Positions 24,708 through 33,909 are shown, numbered from the stretch's first letter. The stretch: DNA of 64,000 nt from LMUY01 sp965198565 (GCA_965198565.1 OZ240665.1:806001-870000), one strand, 5' to 3'. Notes: generated by a model not told the origin, from the sequence alone. Program-made: numbers and translations.

Positions 24708-26279
24708 CTATCCTATCCGCCCCGCATCGGCCGTCTGCGTCTTCACCACGGCGACGGCCTGCGCCTTGCGGGTGGCCAGGGACGCGCTGCGCCCGCTCAG
24801 CTCGTTGCCCGCGTCCGGCGCCAGCCGCGCGCAGGTGGGCGCGGCCGCCAGCGAAATCACCGCCACCACGATGAACGCCGCGCTGTAGTCGGGCAGCAAC
24901 GGATGCTCATGCCCCGTTATCAAAATCGACCCGGCCAACGACGCCGCCGCCGTGCAAATCCCCAGGGTCAGCATCAACTGCTGGAAGGTGGTGTAGAAGC
25001 TGGTGGCCGAACTCATCCGCGGCCGCTCGATGTCGGCGTAGGCGATGGTGTTGTAGGCGGTGAATTGCAGCGACTGGAAGAAGCCGCCGGTCAGCAGCAC
25101 CGCGTAGATCAGCCAGGTCGGCCAGGTCGGCCGGAAACTCGCCATCGCCGCCAGGAACACGGTCGAGGTCAGCCCGTTCCACATCATCACCTGGCGGAAG
25201 CCGAAGCGCCGCAGCATCGGTTGCGCCACCGGCTTCATCAGCAACGCCCCCGCGCTGCTGGCGAAGGTGATCAGCCCGCTCTGCAGCGCCGACATGCCGA
25301 AGCCCAGTTGCAGCATCATCGGCAGCAGGAACGGCACCGACCCGGCGGATATGCGCGTCAGCCCGCCGCCGATCACCGACAACCCGAAGGTCGGCACCTT
25401 CATGAGCGAGAAATCCAGCACCGGCGACGCCACCCGCTTGCTGTGCCGCAGATACATCCAGCCGCTGACCAGGCCCGCCGCGACGATGGCGGCCGTCACC
25501 GGCACAGAGGTCTCGCCCCGGGTCGCCATCTCCAGCCCGAACATCAGGCAGGACAGCGAGACGCCGGAGAGCAGCAGCCCCCAGCCGTCGAAATCCACCC
25601 GCCCTTCCTCCTTGATGTCGCGGATGTAGAGCGTGGACAGCACCATCCCGAGCACCCCGATCGGCACGTTGATGTAGAAGATCCAGCGCCAGGACAGCGC
25701 GGTGACCAGGAAGCCGCCGACCGGCGGCCCCAGCACCGGGCCGATCGTGGCCGGGACCATCAGCCAGGTCATGGCGGTGACCAATTCGCTCCGCTCCACC
25801 GAGCGCAGCAGCACCAGGCGGCCGACCGGCACCATCATGGCGCCGCCGATGCCCTGCAGGATGCGCGCGGCCACCAGCGCCCACAGCCCCTGCGACACGC
25901 CGCACAGGATCGAGCCGAGGGTGAACAGCGCGATGGCGGCGCGGAACACGGTGCGGGTGCCGAACCGGTCCGCCACCTTGCCGCTGGCCGGGATGAACAC
26001 GGCCAGGCTCAGCAGATAGGCGGTGAGCGCCACGTTCATCGCCAGCGGATCGACCCCGAAGCTGCGCGACATGGTGGGCAGGGCGGTCGCCAGCACCGTT
26101 CCGTCCAACTGCTCCATGAACAGCGCCGAGGCCACGATCAACGCCGTGGTGCGCACCGAGACGTGGGACAGGCGCTCGCGCGAGCGGAGCCGGGCCTGGT
26201 AGCGGGACCGCGCCCGCTTGCGGATCAGGCGGCGGGACTGCGCGTTGATCGCGCTGGTCAGGAGTTCCTGGAGTGGCAT
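24708..26279 (-). CDS. DHA2-family MFS transporter (EmrB type)
   Basis: Drug efflux-type permease of 523 residues with about 14 membrane helices. MEQLDGTVLATALPTMSRSFG is the helix-1 motif, SGKVADRFGTRTVFRAA is motif A, and ARILQGIGGAMMVPVGRLVLL follows. About 45 basic residues precede helix 1 (QSRRLIRKRARSRYQARLRSRERL), an unusually long cationic N-terminus. The start is the ATG at 26279; longer openings cross tandem repeats and the NUDIX region. It is upstream of, and probably cotranscribed with, the TPR glycosyltransferase gene. Confidence 0.9.
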   Translation of the reverse strand: MPLQELLTSAINAQSRRLIRKRARSRYQARLRSRERLSHVSVRTTALIVASALFMEQLDGTVLATALPTMSRSFGVDPLAMNVALTAYLLSLAVFIPASGKVADRFGTRTVFRAAIALFTLGSILCGVSQGLWALVAARILQGIGGAMMVPVGRLVLLRSVERSELVTAMTWLMVPATIGPVLGPPVGGFLVTALSWRWIFYINVPIGVLGMVLSTLYIRDIKEEGRVDFDGWGLLLSGVSLSCLMFGLEMATRGETSVPVTAAIVAAGLVSGWMYLRHSKRVASPVLDFSLMKVPTFGLSVIGGGLTRISAGSVPFLLPMMLQLGFGMSALQSGLITFASSAGALLMKPVAQPMLRRFGFRQVMMWNGLTSTVFLAAMASFRPTWPTWLIYAVLLTGGFFQSLQFTAYNTIAYADIERPRMSSATSFYTTFQQLMLTLGICTAAASLAGSILITGHEHPLLPDYSAAFIVVAVISLAAAPTCARLAPDAGNELSGRSASLATRKAQAVAVVKTQTADAGRIG

Positions 26280-26341
26280 AGGTTGGAGTGTCGCCCCAAC
26301 GGCGGGGCGCGCCAAGCCGGTCTTGCGCATAGCCCGCACGC

Positions 26342-26383
26342 CCTGGGCGCGGTATCCTGGGCGCGGTATCCTGGGCGCGGTAT
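26342..26383 (+). repeat. Three tandem 14-bp direct repeats
   Basis: Three perfect copies of cctgggcgcggtat (26342-26355, 26356-26369, 26370-26383). They lie between the divergent DHA2 transporter (start 26279) and NUDIX gene (start 26412), where the promoters of both should be. Copy-number change is plausible. Confidence 0.9.
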
Positions 26384-26411
26384 GCGGATGGCGGCAGGCG
26401 AAGGACAGGGG

Positions 26412-26846
26412 ATGGCGAGCCGCGAATACCCGGACCGGCCGCTGGTGGGCATCGGCACGGTGATGCTGCGGCCCGGCGCCGCCCTGCTGGTGCGCCGCGG
26501 CCGCCCGCCGGCGCAGGGGCAATGGAGCATCCCGGGTGGGGCGCAGAAGCTCGGCGAGAGCGCAGAAGCGGCGGCGCGGCGGGAGTTGCTCGAGGAGACC
26601 GGGCTCGAGGCCGGGCCGCTCAGCCTCATCGCCCATGTCGACAGCATCCATCGCGACGACGCGGGCCGGGTGCAGTTCCACTACACCATCCTGGACTTCG
26701 CCGCCCGCTGGCAGGGCGGCGCGCCGGTGGCAGGCGGCGACGTAACGGCCGCGGCGTTCGTGCCTTACGCGGACTTGGCCGCGTTGGGCCTGTGGTCGGA
26801 GGCGCACCGGGTCATCGCGCTGGCCCGCGCTGCGCTGGGGCTCTAG
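26412..26846 (+). CDS. NUDIX hydrolase (ADP-ribose pyrophosphatase-like)
   Basis: Enzyme of 144 residues that hydrolyses a nucleoside diphosphate linked to another group. The Nudix box is complete, GAQKLGESAEAAARRELLEE followed by TGL, matching G-x5-E-x7-RE-U-x-EE-x-GU. The start at 26412 follows a purine-rich aaggacaggg ribosome site. An alternative ATG 27 bases upstream would add MRMAAGEGQ. Substrate cannot be read, but the QWSIPGG and HVDSIHRDDAGRVQFHY parts resemble small ADP-ribose hydrolases. It is divergent from the DHA2 transporter across the tandem repeats. Confidence 0.9.
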   Translation: MASREYPDRPLVGIGTVMLRPGAALLVRRGRPPAQGQWSIPGGAQKLGESAEAAARRELLEETGLEAGPLSLIAHVDSIHRDDAGRVQFHYTILDFAARWQGGAPVAGGDVTAAAFVPYADLAALGLWSEAHRVIALARAALGL

Positions 26847-26870
26847 CCGAACCCCCCGGCGCGCAATTCT

Positions 26871-26986
26871 CCCTCTCCCGTCCTTCACGGGAGAGGGTCG
26901 GGGTGAGGGCCTATTCGGCGCTTTGACCCGCTCCGCGTGGCAGGCTTCGCACCCTCACCCCGCCCTCTCCCGCCCGCGGGAGAGGG
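26871..26986. repeat. Inverted pair of palindromic repeats
   Basis: Copy 1 (26871-26909) is a hairpin cgggagaggg type followed by tcggggtgaggg. Copy 2 (26952-26986) is a ccctcacccc tail followed by a hairpin. The tails face inward. The spacer ends in cttcgca, as in the pair at 26-132, so the two pairs share more than the hairpins. The pair lies between convergent genes. Confidence 0.88.
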
Positions 26987-26992
26987 AGAACA

Positions 26993-27300
26993 CTACGACT
27001 GTCTACGCCGGGAGGGAGCGGCCTTTTGGCGGGAGGCCAAGGTCATCGCCGCGCCAGCACAGACCAGGCCCGCCCCCGCTGGAACCAGCCAGATCGGCCG
27101 CACCAGCAGCGCGGTCAGCGGCTTTTCCCACAGCCAGTCCGAGATGTGCGCGCGCACGAACGCCTCGCCGGCGACGAGCTGCAGCTTGGCCATCGCCTCG
27201 AGCGCCTCGCCCAGGCTCATGTCCAGCGGCATCAGCGTGCCGAGCGCCACCGCAGCCACCAGCAGCACCGCGGACAGCACGGCGAGGATCCGGGCGAGCA

Positions 27301-27301
<1 letters not shown>
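26993..27301 (-). CDS. Small two-helix membrane protein coupled to MsrP
   Basis: Hydrophobic protein of 102 residues with two predicted membrane helices (about 4-26 and 68-92) and a basic C-terminal tail ending SRRRQS. The start ATG at 27301 shares a base with the TGA of msrP (TGATG), so it is translationally coupled. MsrP normally partners with MsrQ, a haem-binding membrane protein of about 200 residues with six helices. This protein is half that size with no obvious haem-ligand pattern, so it is not MsrQ. I do not recognise a family. A membrane anchor or reductant partner for MsrP is only a guess from position. Confidence 0.75.
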
Positions 27302-28215
<914 letters not shown>

Positions 28216-28417
28216 GGCGAACCTCAACAGGAGTGTAGCCCAGGTGGTATTCCCGGCTGCCGCGGGAGGTTACTCCCGAGCCACAGCCGAGCACAAATGA
28301 TCGCTGAGCCACGCTGATTTGGACGGCCCACGCAGCTTTCCAAGCGCCCTTGCATAGCGCACGCCGCGGCGATCAGCTACCTTGTTCGCTGTCCTGCAGC
28401 ACAGAGGGAGTTTCCCC

Positions 28418-28825
28418 TTGGTCACGCCGTGCCGTTTTGCCGCCCTGGCCGCCCTCACCCTGCTGCTCGGCGCCTGCCAGACCACGTTCGACCTCGTGGG
28501 GGTCGCCGTTCCGCTCAGCGCCTCCGCCTCGCGCAACTATGACGGCAGCTACCAGGGCTCCATCACCCAGGTGGCGGCGCGCAGCCCCGCCTGCCCCCGC
28601 GAACCGGGCGAGCGCGTGCTGATGCTGGGCGACGGGGTGTTGTGGTATGCTTATGACACCAACGTCTACTTTGCCGCGCCGGTCAATTCGGACGGAGTGA
28701 TCCAAGCGACCGACGGCAACGCGACGATCAACGGCAAGATCACCGGCAATCACCTGGTGGCCACGGTGACATCGCCCGACTGCACGAGCCGGATTTCGAT
28801 GTACTACCTGTACAACCACTCCTGA
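28418..28825 (+). CDS. Predicted lipoprotein, unknown function
   Basis: I start this 135-residue protein at TTG (28418), where an agggag ribosome site sits 8 bases upstream. This gives a clean signal peptide (MVTPCRFAALAALTLLLGAC) with lipobox LLGAC. An ORF opening at 28382 would put 12 extra residues before it. The mature part has four cysteines, a YDGSYQGSITQV strand near the start, and regularly alternating hydrophobic residues suggesting a small beta-barrel. No known family recognised. It is divergent from msrP across about 200 bp in which I see only a small cgggag/ctcccg hairpin (28263-28278). Confidence 0.72.
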   Translation: MVTPCRFAALAALTLLLGACQTTFDLVGVAVPLSASASRNYDGSYQGSITQVAARSPACPREPGERVLMLGDGVLWYAYDTNVYFAAPVNSDGVIQATDGNATINGKITGNHLVATVTSPDCTSRISMYYLYNHS

Positions 28826-28844
28826 GGCCACTCTCCCAGAACGA

Positions 28845-29993
28845 TCACCCAGGCGTGGAAAGGTCCGTCAGCCGGCGGTGCTCGTCGACCGCGAACCGGT
28901 CGGTCATGCCGGCGATGTAATCCGCCACGGTGAGCGCCGCGCGCTTGCCATCGGCCTCGCCGGCGCGGCCGCGCCACTCGTCCGGCAGCAGCGCGATGTC
29001 CTCCTGCAGCAGGCTGAACAGGTGCTCGGTCAGGCGCCGGGCCTTGGAAGTCATCCGGTTCACCCGCCAGTGGCGGTACATGCGGGCGAACAGGAACTCT
29101 TTGATCGCGCTGTTGGCCTCCGCCATCGCCGGGCTGAACGCAACCACCGGCTGGCGCGCCCGGCGCACCGCGGCACTGTCCGCCGGGTCGAGCTTGGCCA
29201 GGCGGCGGCGGCTTTCGCGGGCCAGGTCTTCGGCAAGGCTGTTGATCACCCGGCGGATCGTCTCGTGCCGCAGCCGCGGGGGCGGCACGTCCAGGCTGGC
29301 CAGCCGCGCCTCGCGCAGCGCGTCCCCCACCAGCGGCAGGTGGCTGATCTCGTCCGGCCCGAACAGCCCGGCGCGCATGCCGTCGTCGAGGTCGTGGCTG
29401 TGATAGGCGATGTCGTCGGCGGTGGCGGCGATCTGCGCTTCCACGCCGGGCTGGCTGTGCAGGTCGAGCTTATGGCGCGCGTCGTATTCGGCGATGTAGG
29501 GCGGCGGCTTGGCCAGTGGGCCGTTGTGCTTGGCCAGGCCCTCCAGCGTCTCCCAGGTGAGGTTCAGCCCGTCGAAGGCGGCGTAGCGGCTCTCCAGCAT
29601 GGTCACCACGCGCATAGCCTGGGCGTTGTGGTCGAAGCCGCCCCAGGGCTTCATGCCGCGGTTCAGGCCCTCCTCCCCGGCATGGCCGAACGGCGGGTGG
29701 CCCAGGTCGTGCGCCAAAGCGAGCGCCTCGGTCAGGTCCTCGTCCACCTGCAGCTCGCGCGCGATGGAGCGGGCGATCTGCGCCACCTCGATGGTGTGGG
29801 TGAGGCGGGTGCGGAAGAAATCGCCCTCGTGGTTGACGAACACCTGGGTCTTGTATTGCAGCTTGCGGAAGGCGGAGGAGTGGATGATGCGGTCGCGGTC
29901 CCGCTGCCAAGGCGAGCGGGTGGCGGCTTCCGGCTCGGGGTGCAGCCGGCCGCGGGCGGTCTCGAGGCGGACGGCATACGGGGCGAGGACCAT
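28845..29993 (-). CDS. dGTP triphosphohydrolase-like HD protein
   Basis: HD-domain protein of 382 residues of the type 2 dGTPase-like family, which cleaves dNTPs to nucleosides and triphosphate. The metal-binding histidines and aspartates are in RLTHTIEVAQI, LAHDLGHPPFGHAGE and AATADDIAYHSHDLDDG. The N-terminal SPWQRDRDRIIHSSAFRKLQYKTQVF segment is diagnostic. The start ATG at 29993 is preferred to a GTG at 30008. It is divergent from the Fe-S protein gene across about 65 bp. Confidence 0.92.
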   Translation of the reverse strand: MVLAPYAVRLETARGRLHPEPEAATRSPWQRDRDRIIHSSAFRKLQYKTQVFVNHEGDFFRTRLTHTIEVAQIARSIARELQVDEDLTEALALAHDLGHPPFGHAGEEGLNRGMKPWGGFDHNAQAMRVVTMLESRYAAFDGLNLTWETLEGLAKHNGPLAKPPPYIAEYDARHKLDLHSQPGVEAQIAATADDIAYHSHDLDDGMRAGLFGPDEISHLPLVGDALREARLASLDVPPPRLRHETIRRVINSLAEDLARESRRRLAKLDPADSAAVRRARQPVVAFSPAMAEANSAIKEFLFARMYRHWRVNRMTSKARRLTEHLFSLLQEDIALLPDEWRGRAGEADGKRAALTVADYIAGMTDRFAVDEHRRLTDLSTPG

Positions 29994-30058
29994 GCCCGGT
30001 GCTAGCACTCAGCCGCGCGCCCCTTCAATCGCGGCCTTGCCTGGCCTATGTTGCGGCT

Positions 30059-30391
30059 ATGGAACACGCTTTTGCCGTCACCGACCGAGCCGCCGAGCAA
30101 ATCGCCGCCATCGTCGCCAGCCAGACCCGCCCCGCCGCCCTGCGCGTGGCGGTGCTCGCCGGGGGATGCAGCGGGTTCCAATACAAGTTCGAGCTGGACG
30201 AGGCGGTGCAGCCGGACGACCTGGTGGTGCAAAGCGGCGCCGCCCGCGTGGTGGTGGACCCGGTGAGCATGGACCTGCTGGCGGGCGCGCAGCTCGACTA
30301 CACGGACGAGCTGATGGGCAGTCACTTCACCGTGCGCAACCCGAACGCTACCAGCGCCTGCGGCTGCGGGACGAGCTTCTCGGTCGACTGA
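30059..30391 (+). CDS. erpA: A-type Fe-S cluster carrier/insertion protein (ErpA/IscA)
   Basis: Small A-type carrier of 110 residues that delivers 4Fe-4S clusters to apo-enzymes. The three cluster-binding cysteines are Cys37 in GGCSGFQY and Cys101 and Cys103 in SACGCGTSFS. The start at 30059 gives the native N-terminus MEHAFAVTDRAAEQI. ErpA is favoured over IscA by length and the FQYKFELDEA segment, but the distinction needs an alignment. Its stop overlaps the next start by 1 bp (TGATG). Confidence 0.9.
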   Translation: MEHAFAVTDRAAEQIAAIVASQTRPAALRVAVLAGGCSGFQYKFELDEAVQPDDLVVQSGAARVVVDPVSMDLLAGAQLDYTDELMGSHFTVRNPNATSACGCGTSFSVD

Positions 30392-30699
30392 TGAGCGGCG
30401 AACCCGTCACGCTGGAGTTCATCGGCAGGGCGCTTGCCGACATCCAAAAGGAGCAGCGGCAGATCCGTGCGGACTACGAGACGATGCTGTCGCTCGCGGT
30501 CGGGCAGGCCGATTGGAACCGACTGTTCGAGAAGCGGCTCGTCCAGTTCGATCAACGGCTGCTGGAACAGACGGATATGCTGGTGGGCGAGATGAAGGCG
30601 CGGGTTGGCATCTCGCAGACCCAAACTCTCCGTCGGATGGACGACCTCACCGAGCGCGTGGAAGAGCTGGAGACCGGCAAGTCCCGCTTCACCCCGTGA
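30391..30699 (+). CDS. Hypothetical coiled-coil protein
   Basis: Acidic protein of 102 residues, mostly charged and helical (IQKEQRQIRADYETM, DLTERVEELETGKS), predicted coiled coil from about residue 13 to 95. No signal peptide, membrane segment or known domain. It is sandwiched by 1-bp and 4-bp overlaps between the Fe-S carrier and exonuclease III genes, so all three are translated together. I do not recognise it. Confidence 0.72.
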   Translation: MSGEPVTLEFIGRALADIQKEQRQIRADYETMLSLAVGQADWNRLFEKRLVQFDQRLLEQTDMLVGEMKARVGISQTQTLRRMDDLTERVEELETGKSRFTP

Positions 30700-31469
30700 A
30701 GCTCGCCACCTGGAACGTCAACTCCATCCGCATCCGCGAGCCGCATGTCCGCCGCTGGCTGGAGCGCGCCGAGCCGGACGTGCTGTTGCTGCAGGAGATC
30801 AAGTGCGAGCAGCCCGCGTTTCCCGCCGGGTCGTTCGAGGCGCTGGGCTACCAATCGGTGGTGGCGGGGCAGAAGTCCTACAACGGGGTGGCGCTGCTGA
30901 GCCGGCTGCCGCTGCAGGTGCATCACCTGACGCTGCCGGGCCTGCCGGAGGATGACGCGCAGGCGCGCTACCTCGAGGTGGAAGTGGGCGGCTTGGTGGT
31001 GGGCAACCTCTATCTGCCCAACGGCAACTCGGGCGGGGATGCGGGCTATGCCTACAAGCTGGCCTGGATGGAGCGCCTGGCCGACCGGGCCGACGCCCTG
31101 CTCGCCGCCGACACCCCATTCGTGCTGGCTGGCGACTACAACGTGTGCCCGGCGGACGTGGACTACGCGCCGGGCACGCTGTCCTCGAGCGACGCCCTGG
31201 TGCGCCCCGAGACCCGCGCGCGCTTCCGCCGCATGCTGTGGGCGGGGCTGACCGACGCGGTGCGCATCACCAAGCCCGCTGGGCCGATCTACACGTTTTG
31301 GGACTACCAGGCCGGCGCCTGGCAGCGCGACCGCGGTTTGCGCATCGACCATGCGCTGCTGTCCCCGGCGGTGGCGGACCGGCTGATCTCGGCGGCGCCG
31401 GACAAGCAGGTGCGCGGCGAGGACCAGCCGTCGGACCATGTCCCGGTGCTGGTGACGCTGGAGGAGTAG
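30696..31469 (+). CDS. xth: Exodeoxyribonuclease III (AP endonuclease)
   Basis: Base-excision-repair enzyme of 257 residues. KLATWNVNSIR at the N-terminus, LLLQEIKC with the catalytic Glu, YNGVALLSR, GDYNVCPADVDY with the active-site Asp/Asn, and LRIDHALLSP and QPSDHVPVLV with Asp and His are all present. The start is the GTG at 30696, overlapping the upstream stop by 4 bp. The N-terminus falls exactly on the family's usual beginning, so the longer opening is not used. Confidence 0.95.
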   Translation: MKLATWNVNSIRIREPHVRRWLERAEPDVLLLQEIKCEQPAFPAGSFEALGYQSVVAGQKSYNGVALLSRLPLQVHHLTLPGLPEDDAQARYLEVEVGGLVVGNLYLPNGNSGGDAGYAYKLAWMERLADRADALLAADTPFVLAGDYNVCPADVDYAPGTLSSSDALVRPETRARFRRMLWAGLTDAVRITKPAGPIYTFWDYQAGAWQRDRGLRIDHALLSPAVADRLISAAPDKQVRGEDQPSDHVPVLVTLEE

Positions 31470-31472
31470 GCG

Positions 31473-32366
31473 TCAGCCCCGAAACCGCAGCGCCTCCACC
31501 AGCAGGGTGAATGCCGCTGTGGGCTGGCGGCCGGACGGGTAATACAGGTGGTAGCCGGAATAGGGCGGGCACCAATCGGCCAACACGCGGATGAGCCGGC
31601 CGTCGGCAAGCTGCTCCTGCACGGTGTCCTCGGGCAGGTAGGCCAGGCCGAACCCCGCCACCGCGGCCTCTCGCATCGGCAGGCTGCCGTTGAAGGTGAG
31701 TTGCCCTTCGACCCGGACGCGGATGTCTCGGCCTTTCTTCTCGAACTCCCACGGGTAGAGCCCGCCATGCGTCGGCAACCGCAGGTTGATGCAGGTGTGG
31801 CTGGTCAGGTCCTGCGGCGTGCGCGGCTTCGGCCGGTCGGCAAAATAGGACGGCGCGGCGACGACGGCCGAACGTAGGTCCGGGCCGATGCGGACGGCCA
31901 CCATGTCCTGCGCGATCATTTCTCCCACCCGAACCCCAGCATCGAGGCCGCCGGCGGCGATGTCGGTCAGGCCATAGTCGATCACCAATTCGACCCGGAT
32001 GTCGGGGTAAGCCGGCAGGAAAACCTGCAGCACCGGCCACAGCACGGTCTGCACCGCGTGGTCGTGCGCCGTGATGCGGATCGTGCCGGAGGGTTTGTCC
32101 CGCAGCGCGCTGAGCGAGGCCAACTCCGCCTCGATCTCCGCAAGCCGCGGCTCGGCGGCCCGGGCGAGGCGTTCGCCCGCTTCGGTCGGGGACACGCTGC
32201 GCGTCGTGCGCGTGAGCAGCCGCAGGCCGAGCCGGGCTTCGAGTCCGCGCACCGTCTGGCTCAGCGCGGATTGCGACACGCCGAGCTGGGCCGCCGCCCG
32301 GGTGAAGCTCCGCTCGCGCGCGACGGCGAGGAAGGCTGCGATGTCGTCGAGATTATGGCCCGGCAT
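31473..32366 (-). CDS. LysR-family transcriptional regulator
   Basis: Regulator of 297 residues. The N-terminal winged helix-turn-helix reads DDIAAFLAVARERSFTRAAA, followed by LGVSQSALSQTVRGLEARLG, and a C-terminal substrate-binding-like effector domain (residues 90-297) follows. It is divergent from the cupin-tautomerase-SDR operon at 32465, with a dyad operator candidate at 32390-32408 between them, so it probably controls that operon and itself. Convergent with exonuclease III, with 3 bp between stops. Confidence 0.93.
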   Translation of the reverse strand: MPGHNLDDIAAFLAVARERSFTRAAAQLGVSQSALSQTVRGLEARLGLRLLTRTTRSVSPTEAGERLARAAEPRLAEIEAELASLSALRDKPSGTIRITAHDHAVQTVLWPVLQVFLPAYPDIRVELVIDYGLTDIAAGGLDAGVRVGEMIAQDMVAVRIGPDLRSAVVAAPSYFADRPKPRTPQDLTSHTCINLRLPTHGGLYPWEFEKKGRDIRVRVEGQLTFNGSLPMREAAVAGFGLAYLPEDTVQEQLADGRLIRVLADWCPPYSGYHLYYPSGRQPTAAFTLLVEALRFRG

Positions 32367-32389
32367 TCAGAACCTGCGCTTCTTACTCC

Positions 32390-32408
32390 TAACCGATGAT
32401 ATCGGCTA
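32390..32408 (+). promoter_or_regulatory. Dyad in LysR-operon intergenic region (candidate operator)
   Basis: Near-perfect inverted repeat TAACCGAT-gat-ATCGGCTA (7 of 8 positions pair) in the 98 bp between the divergent LysR gene and the cupin gene. LysR regulators usually bind interrupted dyads at this position. Confidence 0.45.
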
Positions 32409-32464
32409 ATCCGCGCTACCCGCAGCGCCTAAATCGCGTTGTCGAAGATGAACGAGGGAGACCG

Positions 32465-32866
32465 ATGATGGACATCAAGCGAGCAGGCAGTCAGCCCTCC
32501 GGCCGCGGGCCGGCGGAGTGGTTCACCGGGGTGGTGCGCATCGACCCGCTGTTCACCGCGCCCGATCCAGCCCGGGCGGGCGGCGCGTGGGTCACCTTCG
32601 AGCCCGGCGCCCGCACCGCCTGGCACACCCACCCGTTCGGCCAGACCCTGATCGTGACCAGCGGCTGCGGCCGGGTGCAGCGCGAGGGCGGCCCGATCGA
32701 GGAAATCCGGCCCGGCGACGTGGTCTGGTTCGCGCCGGGCGAGAAGCACTGGCACGGCGCCGCCCCCACCACGGCGATGAGCCACATCGCGATCCAGGAA
32801 CGGCTGGACGGCTCCCCGGTGAACTGGATGGAGCAGGTCAGCGATGAGCAATACGGCAACCAGTAG
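32465..32866 (+). CDS. Cupin domain protein
   Basis: Small beta-barrel protein of 133 residues. Metal-site motif one is WHTHPFGQTLIVTSGCG and motif two is PGDVVWFAPGEKHWHG, with His residues positioned as in single-domain cupins of the carboxymuconolactone-associated group. A gggag ribosome site precedes tandem ATGs at 32465 and 32468. First gene of an operon with a tautomerase and an SDR; the combination suggests a minor carbonyl or quinone detoxification route. Substrate unknown. Confidence 0.88.
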   Translation: MMDIKRAGSQPSGRGPAEWFTGVVRIDPLFTAPDPARAGGAWVTFEPGARTAWHTHPFGQTLIVTSGCGRVQREGGPIEEIRPGDVVWFAPGEKHWHGAAPTTAMSHIAIQERLDGSPVNWMEQVSDEQYGNQ

Positions 32867-32880
32867 CGGGGAGACAGACG

Positions 32881-33111
32881 ATGCCGCATCTCATACTCAA
32901 GTGGCAGACCGGGCGCACGGAAGCCCAGAAAGCCGCCATCGCCGAAGAACTCACCAAGGTGATCGTCGCCGGCGCCAAGTGCGGCGAGGGCGACGTGTCG
33001 ATCAGCATCGAGGATGTTCAGGCGGAGGACTGGGGCGAGGCCGTCTACAAGCCCGACATCATGGCCAAACCGGACACGCTCTACAAAAAACCCGGCTACG
33101 ACCCGCTTTGA
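32881..33111 (+). CDS. Tautomerase (4-oxalocrotonate tautomerase-like)
   Basis: Seventy-six residues. After Met removal the catalytic Pro1 is exposed (PHLILKWQTGRTEAQKAAIAEEL), as required in the tautomerase superfamily. The following helix has the LTKVIVAGAK pattern and ISIEDVQAEDWGEA matches the usual end strand. It follows the cupin by 14 bp and precedes an SDR by 10 bp. Confidence 0.88.
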   Translation: MPHLILKWQTGRTEAQKAAIAEELTKVIVAGAKCGEGDVSISIEDVQAEDWGEAVYKPDIMAKPDTLYKKPGYDPL

Positions 33112-33121
33112 GGACAACACC

Positions 33122-33880
33122 ATGACACCAAGCTATGACCTCAAAGGCCAGGTGGCGCTCGTCACCGGCGCCAGCTCCGGCATCGGGCTGGCCACCGCGC
33201 AGGCCTTCGCCGAGGCCGGCGCCGCCGTCGTGCTGGCCGATATCAACGAGCGGGCGGTGCGGCAGGCGAGCGAGGCGCTGAACGAAGCGGGCCACGAGAC
33301 GATCGCCGTGGCGTGCAACGTCGCCGACGAGACGCAAGCGGCGGCGGCGGTGGCGCGGGCCGTCAGCGCGTTCGGCCGCCTCGACATGGCCTACAACAAC
33401 GCCGGCATCCTGGGCCCGATGGGCGACATGACGGAGGAGACGGCCGACGGGTTCGACGAGGTCAATGCCGTCAACCTGCGCGGCGTCTGGGCCTGCATGA
33501 AGCACGAGTTGCTGCAGATGCGCCGGCAGGGCAGCGGCGCGATCGTCAACTGCTCCTCGCTCGGCGGACTGGTCGGGCTGCCGGGCCGCGCGGCCTATCA
33601 CGCCAGCAAGCACGGCGTCATCGGCCTGACCAAATGTGCGGCCCTGGACTGCGCGACCACAGGCATCCGCGTGAACGCCGTGTGCCCCGGCTGCATCGAC
33701 ACCCCGATGGGCGACGGGATCGACCCGGCTTCCATGCAGGAGTTCCTGCGTGACCAGCCGATCGGCCGCATGGGGCGGGCGGCGGAGGTGGCGGCGGCGG
33801 TGCTATGGCTGTGCAGCCCCGCGGCGAGCTTCGTGCTCGGCGTGGCGCTGCCGGTCGACGGCGGCTTCACGGCTCATTGA
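33122..33880 (+). CDS. SDR-family oxidoreductase
   Basis: Classical NAD(P)-dependent SDR of 252 residues. TGASSGIG is the cofactor motif, YNNAG follows, Ser is in NCSSLGG, and the catalytic pair is YHASK. The C-terminus CPGCIDTPMG is typical of 2-keto-reducing SDRs. The ATG at 33122 follows gaggacaacac. The third gene of the cupin-tautomerase operon, it probably reduces an intermediate of the same route. Confidence 0.92.
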   Translation: MTPSYDLKGQVALVTGASSGIGLATAQAFAEAGAAVVLADINERAVRQASEALNEAGHETIAVACNVADETQAAAAVARAVSAFGRLDMAYNNAGILGPMGDMTEETADGFDEVNAVNLRGVWACMKHELLQMRRQGSGAIVNCSSLGGLVGLPGRAAYHASKHGVIGLTKCAALDCATTGIRVNAVCPGCIDTPMGDGIDPASMQEFLRDQPIGRMGRAAEVAAAVLWLCSPAASFVLGVALPVDGGFTAH

Positions 33881-33909
33881 GGTAACCGGGGCATTAAGCA
33901 ACCGGGCCG

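Noticed and set aside
20817..26279. The two 523-residue DHA2 transporters as a recent duplication
   Set aside because: Equal length is coincidence; their sequences differ widely, including the helix-1 motif and N-terminus.
23646..26846. A 1066-codon plus-strand frame spanning the TPR and transporter genes
   Set aside because: It is antisense to two recognisable proteins and only its final 144 codons (the NUDIX protein) make sense.
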